From NCBI RefSeq assembly GCF_016632365.1, contig NZ_JAEPBH010000019.1, positions 1 through 64,000 of the forward strand: a stretch of DNA of 64,000 nt. The letters run 5' to 3'. The stretch comes from Tenebrionibacter intestinalis. Its GTDB lineage: Bacteria > Pseudomonadota > Gammaproteobacteria > Enterobacterales > Enterobacteriaceae. The notes below the pieces were generated by a model. The model was not told the DNA's origin. It searched no databases and worked only from the letters and a program-made list of their open reading frames with translations. Positions 9,703-19,290 of the stretch are shown one piece after another (position 1 is the stretch's first letter; each line of letters begins with the position of its first letter). The position numbers and the translations under genes were made by a program.

Positions 9703-11076
9703 ATGTCTGAGCAAACAATCGACTGGGATCTGGCCCTGATCCAGAAATATAACTATTCGGGGCCGCGTTACACCTCTTACCCCACTGCGCTCGAATTTTC
9801 AGAAACTTTCGGCGATGCGCAATTTGCACAGGCGGCTGCGCGCTACCCGTCGCGCCCGCTGTCGCTGTATATCCACATCCCGTTTTGCCATAAGCTGTGC
9901 TATTTTTGCGGTTGCAACAAAATTGTGACCCGCCAGCAGCACAAGGCCGATCAATACCTTGATGTGCTGGAACAGGAAATTATCCACCGTGCGCCGCTGT
10001 TCACGGGACGCCACGTTAGCCAGATGCACTGGGGCGGCGGTACGCCGACCTACCTGAGTCAGGCGCAAATCAGCCGTCTGATGACGCTACTGCGTACGCA
10101 TTTCCACTTTGACGGCGATGCTGAGCTATCTATTGAAGTCGATCCGCGTGAAATTGAGCTGGATGTGTTGGATCATCTGCGCCATGAGGGTTTTACACGC
10201 CTGAGCATGGGCGTACAGGATTTCAATAAGGAAGTGCAGCGGTTGGTGAACCGCGAACAGGACGAAGAGTTCATCTTCGCTTTGATACGCCGCGCCCGCG
10301 AACTGGGCTTTACCTCAACCAATATCGACCTTATTTACGGCTTGCCGAAGCAGACGCCTGAAAGTTTTGCTTTTACGCTGGGTAAGGTTGCTGCGTTAAG
10401 CCCGGATCGCCTGAGCGTGTTTAACTATGCGCATCTGCCGACGCTTTTTGCCGCACAGCGTAAAATCAAAGACGCCGATTTGCCGACGCCGCAGCAAAAG
10501 CTTGATATTTTGCAGCAAACTATCGCTTCGTTGACCGGCGCCGGTTATCAGTTTATCGGTATGGATCACTTTGCTCGCCCGGATGACGAACTGGCGGTGG
10601 CGCAGCGTAACGGTGTGTTGCACCGTAATTTCCAGGGCTATACCACACAGGGCGATACCGATTTGCTGGGTATGGGCGTATCGGCTATTAGTATGCTTGG
10701 TGACTGTTATGCTCAAAACCAGAAGGATCTGAAGGCTTACTATCAGCAGGTGAATGCAAAAGGCGATGCGCTATGGCGAGGCCTGGCGCTAACGCGTGAC
10801 GATTGTATCCGCCGCGATGTTATCAAAGCGCTTATTTGTAATTTCCGCCTTAATTTTGCCGATATCGAACGGGAATGGCAGCTTAGCTTCGGGGATTATT
10901 TTGCCGACGATTTGGCGTTGCTGTCGCCGCTGGCGCAGGATGGGCTGGTGGAGTTAAGCGATAAGGGAATTCAGGTAACGGCCAGAGGCAGGCTGCTTAT
11001 TCGTAATATTTGTATGTGTTTTGATAGCTATTTGCGACAAAAAGCGAAGCTACAGAAATTTTCCCGGGTTATCTGA
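9703..11076 (+). CDS. hemN: HemN, oxygen-independent coproporphyrinogen III oxidase
   Basis: 457 residues. It is a radical SAM enzyme that oxidatively decarboxylates coproporphyrinogen III to protoporphyrinogen IX for haem synthesis without oxygen. The cluster motif HIPFCHKLCYFCGCNK has C62, C66 and C69. Also present are the SAM motif WGGGTPTYL, the MGVQDFN strand and the full HemN C-terminal domain (FIGMDHFARPDD). The ATG at 9703 with GGAG five bases upstream is preferred over the in-frame GTG at 9697. It is the genuine HemN, unlike the paralogue at 47.1-48.5 kb. Confidence 0.96.
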   Translation: MSEQTIDWDLALIQKYNYSGPRYTSYPTALEFSETFGDAQFAQAAARYPSRPLSLYIHIPFCHKLCYFCGCNKIVTRQQHKADQYLDVLEQEIIHRAPLFTGRHVSQMHWGGGTPTYLSQAQISRLMTLLRTHFHFDGDAELSIEVDPREIELDVLDHLRHEGFTRLSMGVQDFNKEVQRLVNREQDEEFIFALIRRARELGFTSTNIDLIYGLPKQTPESFAFTLGKVAALSPDRLSVFNYAHLPTLFAAQRKIKDADLPTPQQKLDILQQTIASLTGAGYQFIGMDHFARPDDELAVAQRNGVLHRNFQGYTTQGDTDLLGMGVSAISMLGDCYAQNQKDLKAYYQQVNAKGDALWRGLALTRDDCIRRDVIKALICNFRLNFADIEREWQLSFGDYFADDLALLSPLAQDGLVELSDKGIQVTARGRLLIRNICMCFDSYLRQKAKLQKFSRVI

Positions 11077-11079
11077 CGG

Positions 11080-11112
11080 TAAGAAAAAGCGGGGTTTACC
11101 CGCTTTTTCTTA
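11080..11112. terminator. Bidirectional terminator after hemN
   Basis: TAAGAAAAAGCGGG and CCCGCTTTTTCTTA form a long stem with T runs on both strands. It serves hemN on the plus strand and abuts the end of yshB on the minus strand. Confidence 0.85.
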
Positions 11113-11226
11113 ACTAAGGAAATTCATCAGCGCTGCGCACAGCAGTACTGACAACGCTGTCAGAGGTGACTGAGCGGCGCCAGCCTCCACGCCGTGAGTG
11201 ACCAGTTGTATTAATGATTCCAGCAT
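11110..11226 (-). CDS. yshB: YshB-like small membrane protein
   Basis: 38 residues, starting MLESLIQLVTHGVEAG and ending LSVLLCAALMNFLS. E. coli YshB is a 36-residue protein at this same hemN-glnG position with the same MLESI start and hydrophobic C-terminal segment. AGGAGAAAC lies upstream of the ATG at 11226. One C-terminal membrane segment is predicted. The function is not established from sequence. Confidence 0.75.
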   Translation of the reverse strand: MLESLIQLVTHGVEAGAAQSPLTALSVLLCAALMNFLS

Positions 11227-11330
11227 GACTGTTTCTCCTGCATAACGGGTCGGATCATACCAGGCGAGGGGCCGGAGTCAATGCGCATAAATACAACAAT
11301 TTTCGCTTTGTGTTGAAAATTCCGGGAGCC

Positions 11331-12743
11331 TTACTCTATTCCCAACTCTTTTAACTTACGCGTCAGTGTATTACGTCCCCAGCCCAGCAGGCGCGCGGCG
11401 TCCTGTTTGTGTCCCTGGGTATAACGCAGCGCAGAGCAGAGCAGCGCGCGCTCCATTTCCGGTTGTGCCTCAGAAAGCAAATTTTGATGACCGGCGCGCA
11501 GCGCGCGGTCAGCCCATTGCGCCAGTAGTGTGGCCCAGTTGTCTGTTGGCATCGGTTGCCTGGGGTCGTCCGGCGTCGTTGCTTCAAACAATTCGCCGGG
11601 CAGATCCTGAATCAGCACCTCCTGCCCGGCGGCCATGACTGTGAGCCAGCGGCAGGTATTTTCCAGTTGGCGGACGTTCCCAGGCCAGGCCAGGCGCGTT
11701 AATGCGGCCTGGGTTTCCGGGTGTAACTGCTTGGTTTCCACACCCAGCTCATGCGCGGCGATTTGCAGAAAATGTTGCGCCAGTTTGGGAATATCTTCCC
11801 GGCGCTCACGCAGCGGCGGCAGATGAATGCGAATGACATTCAGACGATGGAACAGATCCTCGCGGAATTTTCCTTCCTGTACCCGCCTGTTCAGGTTCTG
11901 GTGTGTGGCGGCAATAATTCGCACATCAACCTTTACGGGGGCGTAACCGCCGACGCGGTAAAACTGCCCGTCGGCCAGTACGCGCAACAGCCGGGTCTGA
12001 ACGTCCAGCGGCATATCACCGATTTCATCCAGGAATAACGTACCGCCATCGGCTTGTTCAAAGCGCCCCTGGCGAATCTGGTTGGCGCCGGTAAATGCCC
12101 CCTTTTCATGGCCGAACAGCTCGGATTCGATCAGCTCTTTTGGAATCGCCGCCATATTGAGCGCGATAAACGGCGCTCTGGCTCGCGGGCTGTGGCGGTG
12201 TAGCGCGTGGGCGACAAGCTCTTTACCGGTACCGGATTCGCCATTGATCAGAACACTCATTGATGAACGCGACAGGCGGCCAATAATGCGAAACACATCC
12301 TGCATAGATGGGGCTTCGCCGATAATATCGGCGGTTGGGCCGGCCGCCGGGATATTGCGCGGCAGTTGTTGTTCCTGATAATGGCTAATGGCGCGATCCA
12401 CCAGCGCCACGGCTTCATCAATATCAAACGGTTTAGGGAGGTAGTCAAACGCGCCTTGCTGATAGGCGCTGACTGCGGCATCCAGATCTGAATGGGCCGT
12501 CATTATGATGACCGGTAGCATGGGATAGCGTTGCTTAACCTGGCGCAGTAATTTGAGGCCGTCCAGGCCAGGCATACGGATATCGCAAAGCAGCACGTCC
12601 GGGGTGCGGGCGGTGAGGGCATCTATTACCTCGCTCGCATTCTCAAATGTGGCGCAGGCCAGGCCTGCGCCGGTCAGCGCGCGCTCCAGTACCCAACGAA
12701 TGGAACTGTCGTCATCGACTATCCAGGCTAGCCCTTGTTGCAT
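11331..12743 (-). CDS. glnG: NtrC (GlnG), nitrogen-regulated sigma-54 activator
   Basis: 470 residues. Receiver domain residues 1-120 carry D11/D12 and phospho-acceptor D54 (LLCDIRMPG). The AAA+ domain (about 140-370) has Walker A GESGTGKE, the sigma-54 contact loop GAFTGA and an arginine-finger region. The C-terminal Fis-type helix-turn-helix ends [13 protein letters not shown]. It activates glnA and other nitrogen genes when phosphorylated by NtrB. The start at 12743 gives [12 protein letters not shown], matching the family; the longer frame to 12761 lies inside glnL. The glnL and glnG coding regions overlap by 16 bp. Confidence 0.96.
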   Translation of the reverse strand: MQQGLAWIVDDDSSIRWVLERALTGAGLACATFENASEVIDALTARTPDVLLCDIRMPGLDGLKLLRQVKQRYPMLPVIIMTAHSDLDAAVSAYQQGAFDYLPKPFDIDEAVALVDRAISHYQEQQLPRNIPAAGPTADIIGEAPSMQDVFRIIGRLSRSSMSVLINGESGTGKELVAHALHRHSPRARAPFIALNMAAIPKELIESELFGHEKGAFTGANQIRQGRFEQADGGTLFLDEIGDMPLDVQTRLLRVLADGQFYRVGGYAPVKVDVRIIAATHQNLNRRVQEGKFREDLFHRLNVIRIHLPPLRERREDIPKLAQHFLQIAAHELGVETKQLHPETQAALTRLAWPGNVRQLENTCRWLTVMAAGQEVLIQDLPGELFEATTPDDPRQPMPTDNWATLLAQWADRALRAGHQNLLSEAQPEMERALLCSALRYTQGHKQDAARLLGWGRNTLTRKLKELGIE

Positions 12744-13801
12744 AAAGACCTCGACTTGCAAATTGGCAGGTAGACCGAGAATTCGGTATGCCCTGGCCAG
12801 CTATTGAATTCAATTTTCCCGGCGTGGCGATCGATCAGACTACGGGCAATGGATAACCCCAGCCCGTTGCCGCCTTCCCGGCCGCTGACCATTGGATAAA
12901 AGAGCGTGTCCTGCAAATGTGCCGGTACGCCTGGCCCGTTGTCTTCTACGTCAATACGCGCGCACAGACGATGGCGCACGCCGTGCAGAGTAAGCTGAAA
13001 TGCCGTACGGGTACGCAGCGTAATCCTACCGCCCTGGTGGCCGAGCGCCTGTAGCGCATTACGCACAATATTAAGCAGCGCCTGCTCAATCTGCTCGGGG
13101 TCGTGTTCCAGGTCTGGCAGGCTGGGATCGTAATCGCGAACCAGCGTCACGTTATCAGGCAACTCCAGAGAGACCAGGCTTACTACGCGCTCGGCTACTT
13201 TATGAATACTGTCAGTGACCTGCGTACCGGGTAATTGAGGGCCGAGCAGCCTGTCGACCAGATTGCGCAATCTGTCCGCCTGTTCAATGATGACGCGAGT
13301 ATATTCCAGCAGCGCCGGATCGGGCAGTGCGCGGCTGAGTAGCTGTGCTGCCCCACGAAGGCCGCCAAGCGGATTTTTGATTTCATGCGCCAGCCCGCGT
13401 ACCAGTTCGCGCGCGGCCGCCTGTTGCGCATGCTGTAATTGCTCCTGGCTGAGGCGACGCTGGTTATCCATTGGCGCTATTTCCAACAAAATAAGGCCAT
13501 CGGACATGCGCTGTGCGGTTAGCGAAAGAATATGCGCACGGCCATCGATTACCAGCGTGACTTCATTGTCGGTGAAACCCTGGCCTGTACGCAGACTATC
13601 GTGCATCAGCGTTACATTCAGTGAAAAATAGCTCAGCAGTTCCGGCAGCGGCGTGCCGTAAAGTTTGCGTGAACTTTGCGCCAGTAATTGCTGTGCGGCA
13701 GGGTTTGCGTAGCGCACCGCCAGATTATCGTCCACCAGCAGAATGCTGCTAATTAGCGAGTTCAGAATTTGCCCGGTATCGGGCAGCACGCCGGTTGCCA
13801 T
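12728..13801 (-). CDS. glnL: NtrB (GlnL), nitrogen sensor histidine kinase/phosphatase
   Basis: 357 residues. An N-terminal PAS domain is followed by the dimerisation segment with phospho-acceptor H139 ([12 protein letters not shown]) and a GHKL ATPase domain ([24 protein letters not shown]). It phosphorylates or, with PII protein, dephosphorylates NtrC. The start at 13801 ([15 protein letters not shown]) matches the family. The E. coli protein ends at LPIRK; here it reads [13 protein letters not shown], eight residues longer, so the gene runs over the start of glnG. Confidence 0.96.
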   Translation of the reverse strand: MATGVLPDTGQILNSLISSILLVDDNLAVRYANPAAQQLLAQSSRKLYGTPLPELLSYFSLNVTLMHDSLRTGQGFTDNEVTLVIDGRAHILSLTAQRMSDGLILLEIAPMDNQRRLSQEQLQHAQQAAARELVRGLAHEIKNPLGGLRGAAQLLSRALPDPALLEYTRVIIEQADRLRNLVDRLLGPQLPGTQVTDSIHKVAERVVSLVSLELPDNVTLVRDYDPSLPDLEHDPEQIEQALLNIVRNALQALGHQGGRITLRTRTAFQLTLHGVRHRLCARIDVEDNGPGVPAHLQDTLFYPMVSGREGGNGLGLSIARSLIDRHAGKIEFNSWPGHTEFSVYLPICKSRSLCNKG

Positions 13802-13819
13802 GGGCAGCCTCCCGTGATT

Positions 13820-13836
13820 TGCACTAAATGAGTGCA
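13820..13836. promoter_or_regulatory. NtrC-binding site at the glnL promoter
   Basis: TGCACTAAATGAGTGCA is a perfect inverted repeat (TGCACT and AGTGCA) matching the NtrC consensus TGCAC-N7-GTGCA. It lies 18 bp upstream of the glnL start. In E. coli a site here represses the internal glnL promoter. Confidence 0.85.
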
Positions 13837-13898
13837 TTATAGGTTCTCAACGGATCAAGGCTATGTTTTACCTGAAGCATGCCGTTTGCGCGGTGGAG

Positions 13899-14133
13899 AA
13901 AAAAGCCCATCCTTGAGATTGGCTCAAATTGTTGACAAAGAAGGAAAAAACGAAGTTTTTCCTTCTTTGTGGTAAGCAGGCGAAAATCAACGGATTGATT
14001 TTCCTTATTTTTTATTGTGTTTTATCCATCCTGTCTGCGACAGGATGGGGTTTGTTAGCAGTCTCAGCCCATCCTTGAGATGGGCTAAATATGTCCACGA
14101 CAACAAAACGGTTAAAATAGCGCTTCGCAGGTA
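13899..14133 (-). ncRNA. glnZ: glnA 3' UTR with serial hairpins, candidate GlnZ small RNA
   Basis: On the glnA strand this 235-nt tail folds into several perfect hairpins: AGCCCAT/ATGGGCT, CATCCTGTC/GACAGGATG, GGAAAATCAA/TTGATTTT, a 15-bp stem ACAAAGAAGGAAAAA/TTTTTCCTTCTTTGT at 13935-13970, and finally AGCC...GGGCT followed by TTTTTTC at 13899, a Rho-independent terminator. Enterobacteria release the Hfq-dependent small RNA GlnZ from the glnA 3' UTR. Position and terminator fit that RNA; I have not matched its seed. The motif CCCATCCTTGAGAT occurs twice in the tail. Confidence 0.5.
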
Positions 14134-15543
14134 TTAAACGCTGTAGTACAGCTCAAACTCTACCGGATGCGGCGTCATACGCACGCGGTCGTCTTCTTCA
14201 CGGCGTAGTGCGATATAAGCGTCGATAGCTTCATTAGTGAATACGCCGCCTGCGGTCAGGAATTCGCGATCCTGATCCAGCGCGTTGAGCGCTTCTTCCA
14301 GTGAGCCGGCCACCTGTGGAATTTCTTTTGCTTCTTCCGGCGGCAGGTCGTAGAGATTTTTGTCCATAGCTTCGCCTGGGTGGATACGGTTTTTAATACC
14401 GTCCAGACCGGCCATCAGCAGTGCGGCAAAGCACAGGTACGGGTTTGCCGCCGGGTCAGGGAAGCGCACTTCAATACGGCGGCCTTTCGGTGATGCCACA
14501 ACGGGAATACGGATAGAGGCGGAGCGGTTAGCTGCGGAGTAGGCCAGCATAACCGGCGCTTCATAACCCGGAACCAGACGCTTATAGGAGTTGGTGGTTG
14601 GGTTCGCCAGGGCATTAATGGCTTTTGCGTGTTTGATAACGCCGCCGATATAAAACAGCGCCTGCTCTGACAGCCCGGCGTATTTGTCGCCCGCAAACAG
14701 GTTAGTGCCGTTTTTGGACAGCGACATATGGCAATGCATACCAGAGCCGTTATCACCAAACATCGGCTTTGGCATAAAGGTCGCGGTTTTACCGAAGCGG
14801 TGCGCTACGTTGTGAACCACGTATTTGTAGATCTGAATTTCGTCCGCTTTTTTGGTCATGGTGTTAAAGCGGGTGGCCACTTCGTTCTGGCCAGCGGTAG
14901 CGACTTCGTGGTGGTGCGCTTCAACCACCAGGCCCATCTCTTCCATCACCAGACACATGGTCGAACGCAGGTCCTGTGAGGAGTCTACCGGCGGCACCGG
15001 AAAATAGCCGCCTTTTACGGCCGGCCGGTGGCCTTTGTTGCCGCCTTCGTATTGGGTAGCGGTGTTCCATGCGCCTTCGATATCGTCAATGGCGACGTGG
15101 GAGCCGGAGATGGATGAACCGAAACGAATGTCGTCAAACAGGAAGAATTCAGGCTCCGGCCCGAACAGCACCGTATCGGCGATGCCGGTGGCGCGCAGGT
15201 AATCTTCAGCACGCTTGGCGATAGAGCGCGGATCGCGATCGTAGCCCTGCATGGTGCCCGGTTCGAGGATGTCGCAGCGGAGAATCAGCGTTGGTTCTTT
15301 ATAAAACGGATCAATGACTGCGGTGGATGCGTCTGGCATCAGCACCATATCGGATTCGTTAATGCCCTTCCAGCCGCCGATAGAGGAACCGTCGAACATT
15401 TTGCCTTCCTCAAAGAAGTCGGCGTCAACCTGGTGAGACGGAATGGTAACGTGCTGCTCTTTACCTTTGGTATCGGTAAAGCGCAGGTCAATAAACTTAA
15501 CGTTATGTTCATTTATCAGCGTCAGTACATGCTCAGCGGACAT
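14134..15543 (-). CDS. glnA: Glutamine synthetase, type I
   Basis: 469 residues. It makes glutamine from glutamate, ammonia and ATP as a dodecamer. Typical motifs are [12 protein letters not shown], the metal-binding [11 protein letters not shown], the ATP-binding [17 protein letters not shown] and the adenylylation site [16 protein letters not shown]. The glutamate flap residue (GYEAPV) and arginines of SYKRLVP and NRSASIRIP are kept. The segment usually read as YSARNRSAS in enterics is YSAANRSAS here, a replacement of a nearby arginine that I do not know to be catalytic. The start at 15543 is MSAEHVL. Confidence 0.97.
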   Translation of the reverse strand: MSAEHVLTLINEHNVKFIDLRFTDTKGKEQHVTIPSHQVDADFFEEGKMFDGSSIGGWKGINESDMVLMPDASTAVIDPFYKEPTLILRCDILEPGTMQGYDRDPRSIAKRAEDYLRATGIADTVLFGPEPEFFLFDDIRFGSSISGSHVAIDDIEGAWNTATQYEGGNKGHRPAVKGGYFPVPPVDSSQDLRSTMCLVMEEMGLVVEAHHHEVATAGQNEVATRFNTMTKKADEIQIYKYVVHNVAHRFGKTATFMPKPMFGDNGSGMHCHMSLSKNGTNLFAGDKYAGLSEQALFYIGGVIKHAKAINALANPTTNSYKRLVPGYEAPVMLAYSAANRSASIRIPVVASPKGRRIEVRFPDPAANPYLCFAALLMAGLDGIKNRIHPGEAMDKNLYDLPPEEAKEIPQVAGSLEEALNALDQDREFLTAGGVFTNEAIDAYIALRREEDDRVRMTPHPVEFELYYSV

Positions 15544-15630
15544 AGGTAACTCTCCCGAATGTGTCATTATCGTCGTGGTACAAAGGTGGCTGGAACGCTT
15601 TTTTAATGGCTGTTTGCCTGACGGAGTAAA

Positions 15631-15647
15631 AGCGAAAAATATGCCAA
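15631..15647 (-). promoter_or_regulatory. Sigma-54 promoter of glnA (glnAp2-like)
   Basis: Read on the minus strand the sequence is TTGGCATATTTTTCGCT, with the invariant GG (-24) and GC (-12) elements, close to the E. coli glnAp2 element. It implies a 5' leader of about 75 nt before glnA. Confidence 0.85.
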
Positions 15648-15719
15648 CTTTTAAATAGCCCTAAAAAAGCGCTATTATGCGCGCCATAGTGCAAGCGGGC
15701 TGCACCACAATAGCAAAAA

Positions 15720-15768
15720 TGCACCGTTATAGTGCATTTAAGCGTTCGAAAGGCACTATGGTAGTGCA
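15720..15768. promoter_or_regulatory. Paired NtrC enhancer sites upstream of glnA
   Basis: Two NtrC half-site dyads lie 32 bp apart centre to centre: TGCACCGTTATAGTGCA (15720-15736) and GGCACTATGGTAGTGCA (15752-15768). They are about 100-150 bp upstream of the sigma-54 start, where an enhancer for NtrC-phosphate is expected. Three helical turns of spacing would allow cooperative binding on one face. Confidence 0.85.
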
Positions 15769-15918
15769 TTTTTTGTCAGCGCCCCCTTTATCTACTCCGT
15801 GAAACCGATCACAAACGCCGCCACTTCAACTTGTTGGTAAAGGTTTCTTGTGATCTGTTCAGTCCTTCGATTAATACGTGTACAATAGCGCGCTATTTCT
15901 AATGCCTGAGGCAAAGTT

Positions 15919-17739
15919 GTGATCGAAAATCTGCGTAACATCGCCATCATTGCGCACGTTGACCATGGTAAAACGACCCTGGTTGATAAGCTGCTGCAAC
16001 AGTCTGGCACCTTCGGTGAGCGTAATGAGCTGACCGAACGCGTCATGGACTCTAACGACCTGGAAAAAGAGCGTGGGATTACCATCCTCGCCAAAAATAC
16101 GGCCATTAACTGGCGTGACTATCGCATCAATATCGTTGATACCCCAGGGCACGCCGACTTCGGTGGCGAAGTGGAACGCGTGATGTCAATGGTTGACTCC
16201 GTTTTGCTGCTTGTCGATGCAATGGACGGCCCGATGCCGCAGACTCGCTTTGTTACGCAGAAGGCCTTTGCTAACGGGCTGAAACCCATTGTCGTCATTA
16301 ACAAAGTTGACCGTCCTGGCGCGCGCCCGGACTGGGTTGTGGATCAAGTGTTCGATCTGTTCGTGAACCTGGGCGCAACCGATGAACAACTGGACTTCCC
16401 GATTGTTTACGCTTCCGCGCTCAACGGTATCGCCGGTCTTGATCATGAAGACATGGCTGAAGATATGACTCCGCTGTTCGAAACCATCGTCAAACAGGTG
16501 GAAGCGCCGAATGTGGATCTCAACGGCCCGTTCCAGATGCAAATCTCCCAGTTGGACTACAACAACTACGTTGGCGTTATCGGAATCGGGCGTATCAAGC
16601 GCGGTGTGGTGAAACCGAACCAGCAAATCACCATTATTGATGCCGAAGGTAAGCGCCGTAACGGTAAAGTCAGCCAGGTGCTGGGCCATATGGGCCTGCA
16701 GCGTATCGAAACCGCTTCTGCAGAAGCGGGCGATATCATCGCTATTACCGGCCTGGGCGAACTGAATATCTCTGATACGCTATGCGATCCGGCAACGGTA
16801 GAAGCGCTGCCGCCGCTATCGGTGGATGAGCCGACCGTTTCTATGTACTTCTGCGTTAACACTTCGCCGTTCTGCGGTAAAGAAGGTAAGTACGTCACCT
16901 CGCGCCAGATTCTGGAGCGCCTGAACAAAGAGCTGGTTCACAACGTGGCGCTGCGTGTGGAAGAAACGGAAGATCCGGACGCGTTCCGCGTCTCAGGCCG
17001 TGGCGAGCTGCATCTGTCGGTATTGATTGAAAATATGCGTCGTGAAGGTTTCGAACTGGCTGTTTCACGCCCGAAAGTTATCTTCCGTGAAATCGACGGG
17101 CGCCGCCAGGAGCCGTTTGAGCAGGTCACGCTGGACATTGAAGAGCAGCATCAGGGTTCCGTAATGGAAGCGTTGGGCCTGCGTAAAGGCGATATGCGCG
17201 ATATGATGCCGGACGGCAAAGGCCGCGTGCGTCTTGATTACATCATCCCAAGCCGTGGTCTGATTGGCTTTCGTACCGAATTTATGACCATGACCTCCGG
17301 CACCGGACTGCTGTACTCTACCTTCAGCCATTACGACGATGTGCGCGCGGGCGAAATCGGCCAGCGTCAGAACGGCGTGCTTATCTCTAACGGCCAGGGC
17401 AAAGCGGTAGCCTATGCGCTTTACAGCCTTCAGGATCGCGGTAAGCTGTTCCTGGGCCACGGCGCGGAAGTGTATGAGGGGCAGATTATCGGTATTCACA
17501 GCCGTTCAAACGATCTGACCGTTAACTGCCTGACCGGTAAAAAGCTGACTAACATGCGTGCTTCCGGTACAGATGAAGCCACCACGCTGTCTCCGCCGAT
17601 CAAAATGACGCTGGAGCAGGCGCTGGAATTCATCGACGATGATGAACTGGTTGAAGTGACGCCGAACTCTGTTCGTCTGCGTAAGCGCCATCTGACGGAA
17701 AACGACCGTCGTCGCGCTAACCGTGGTCCAAAAGAGTAA
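15919..17739 (+). CDS. typA: BipA/TypA, ribosome-associated translational GTPase
   Basis: 606 residues from a GTG start at 15919 (TGAGG upstream). GTPase motifs include [12 protein letters not shown] (G1), RGITI (G2), [11 protein letters not shown] (G3) and [13 protein letters not shown] (G4). EF-G-like domains II, III and V and the BipA-specific C-terminal domain ([30 protein letters not shown]) follow. It supports 50S assembly and growth at low temperature. It is divergent from glnA. This is the last gene syntenic with the E. coli polA-glnA region. Confidence 0.96.
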   Translation: MIENLRNIAIIAHVDHGKTTLVDKLLQQSGTFGERNELTERVMDSNDLEKERGITILAKNTAINWRDYRINIVDTPGHADFGGEVERVMSMVDSVLLLVDAMDGPMPQTRFVTQKAFANGLKPIVVINKVDRPGARPDWVVDQVFDLFVNLGATDEQLDFPIVYASALNGIAGLDHEDMAEDMTPLFETIVKQVEAPNVDLNGPFQMQISQLDYNNYVGVIGIGRIKRGVVKPNQQITIIDAEGKRRNGKVSQVLGHMGLQRIETASAEAGDIIAITGLGELNISDTLCDPATVEALPPLSVDEPTVSMYFCVNTSPFCGKEGKYVTSRQILERLNKELVHNVALRVEETEDPDAFRVSGRGELHLSVLIENMRREGFELAVSRPKVIFREIDGRRQEPFEQVTLDIEEQHQGSVMEALGLRKGDMRDMMPDGKGRVRLDYIIPSRGLIGFRTEFMTMTSGTGLLYSTFSHYDDVRAGEIGQRQNGVLISNGQGKAVAYALYSLQDRGKLFLGHGAEVYEGQIIGIHSRSNDLTVNCLTGKKLTNMRASGTDEATTLSPPIKMTLEQALEFIDDDELVEVTPNSVRLRKRHLTENDRRRANRGPKE

Positions 17740-17794
17740 TTGCGCGTTTATTCGCCTGTTAACCCCCGCTTGCGATTAAGGTAAAGCGGCTGTT

Positions 17795-17854
17795 CCGTTC
17801 ACCTGAAGTCCGGTTATCGGTGAACGGACAAAGAGGGCCGCCCTGGCCCTCTTT
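17795..17854. terminator. Two tandem hairpins after typA
   Basis: CCGTTCACC/GGTGAACGG (17795-17827) is followed at once by AAAGAGGGCC/GGCCCTCTTT (17830-17854). The second has short T and A tracts on its two sides and can terminate typA. Confidence 0.6.
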
Positions 17855-18254
17855 GCAAACGCCCGCGGATCCGTAAACAATCATCGCTTCGCGGGGGGCT
17901 TGCTTACGGCCATCCTGCGGCCGGTTCGACGCCCTGTTTCGTTTCGCCTCAGCCCGCCATCCCGGGGATCTGTCCTTGCCTTCGCCTGCGCTTTCACCAC
18001 GCTAAAACATTAGTTCGCCGTTTAAATCGAAAGTTAATGGCCGCAAATCTCGCTTTAGAATATCTTCACCGAAGAAACAGTGGGGGAATGGTTATTCAGA
18101 TTCTGGCCGGCGCAATTCTGGTTACCGATGGTGCGAACGGCATAAGCAAAGCAATTACGCGCTACGCAATAGATAGCAAAACCCGAAAGTTTTGGTCTGT
18201 ACCCCAAAAGTTGGCTACCCCGCTGGCCGGCATTACCGCTTGCGCGGGGTTGGT
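17855..18254. other. GC-rich gap between typA and yidL, no supported gene
   Basis: An open frame at 18037-18300 on the plus strand reads MVIQILAGAILVTDGANG in its middle but runs into the 3' end of yidL, has no recognisable homology and has no good ribosome site. I see no RNA gene or repeat here. The position is the point where synteny with E. coli breaks. Confidence 0.4.
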
Positions 18255-19136
18255 TTATCCTTCAGGCGGGGAACTGGCCTTCAGCGCCGTTGGCGCGTAG
18301 CCGAACTTTTGTTTAAAGGCTTTGCTGAAGTGGAAGGTATCGAAGAAGTTGAGCATGTCTGCAACCTGGCTTACGCCGTGGCGCTCCTGGCGCAGCAGAG
18401 ACTGCGCCAGCGTAAGCCGTGCGTCGAGATGATACTCCTTCGGCGTTTTGCCTGTGTGGCGCAGAAACAGGCGGCGCAGATACTGTTCGCTGCACTGCAT
18501 CCACTGCGCCATTTCACGCACTGTCCAGCGCTTTCGCAAATCGGCATGCAGCGCCGAGAGCAGGCTTTCTAAACGAATAAGCCGTCGCTCGCGGGTGCCG
18601 TTGCGGGCTATCAGGCATATCCACTGGTAAATCATGCGGGTAAGTGAGGCCACCGCCAGGTTGTTCTCCACGGGGAGCGCGCTTTGTATTAGCTGCTCAA
18701 CCTGCTTCAGTTCTTGATTAAATTGCGCGCCGTTGTAAATAACCACCGGCTGCGATAGCGGTATTTCCATAAACCCGGTAGGCACAAATTCCATCCAGTA
18801 TTGTTCCCACAGCAGGCCATCACAATAATAGGAGGCTATTTCCGTGGGCTTCAAAAAAATAGCGCAGTTGCCGTTAAGCGTTATTACCGATCCCTCTTTA
18901 AGTATGATTTTTCCTCCGCCCTGAACGGTATAAATCGCCACCCAGGAATTTGCTATTAATGGTTTCTTTTTATCACGAGGCCAGATGACGTGATAGCGAT
19001 CGTCAGCGCGGGTGTGCCAGAGTGAAATAAGCGCAATGCCGCTTGAGATCACACTTTCATCAAGAACCAGCGGAATATTGTAGGTGGTTTCGTTTTTTAC
19101 ATCCAAAAATACGGTTTTTCCATTCATTTCATACAC
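18255..19136 (-). CDS. yidL: YidL-like AraC-family transcriptional regulator
   Basis: 293 residues. An N-terminal cupin-like sensor region (about 1-180) is followed by two C-terminal AraC helix-turn-helix motifs (RKRWTVREMAQWMQCSEQYLRRLFLRHTG and VSQVADMLNFFDTFHFSKAFKQKFGYAP). It is divergent from yidK with a 154-bp shared promoter region, so it probably controls the symporter/sulfatase genes. E. coli has the same yidL-yidK-yidJ arrangement elsewhere on its chromosome. The inducer is unknown. Confidence 0.88.
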   Translation of the reverse strand: MYEMNGKTVFLDVKNETTYNIPLVLDESVISSGIALISLWHTRADDRYHVIWPRDKKKPLIANSWVAIYTVQGGGKIILKEGSVITLNGNCAIFLKPTEIASYYCDGLLWEQYWMEFVPTGFMEIPLSQPVVIYNGAQFNQELKQVEQLIQSALPVENNLAVASLTRMIYQWICLIARNGTRERRLIRLESLLSALHADLRKRWTVREMAQWMQCSEQYLRRLFLRHTGKTPKEYHLDARLTLAQSLLRQERHGVSQVADMLNFFDTFHFSKAFKQKFGYAPTALKASSPPEG

Positions 19137-19290
19137 CGTCCGAAGAATGATGCAGCTAACCCAAAAGTACCCTCAGAACGAATCGGTATTCTTATGGGGA
19201 TACAGAATTGCGTTATCAGATTTATACAGCCTGTTGCCCGATACCTCTGCTATTTACCTCGGGTCATAACGATAAATAAAGGCAAATCCG

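Noticed and set aside
18037..18300. 87-codon plus-strand frame between typA and yidL
   Set aside because: No homology, poor ribosome site, and it overlaps the conserved end of yidL.
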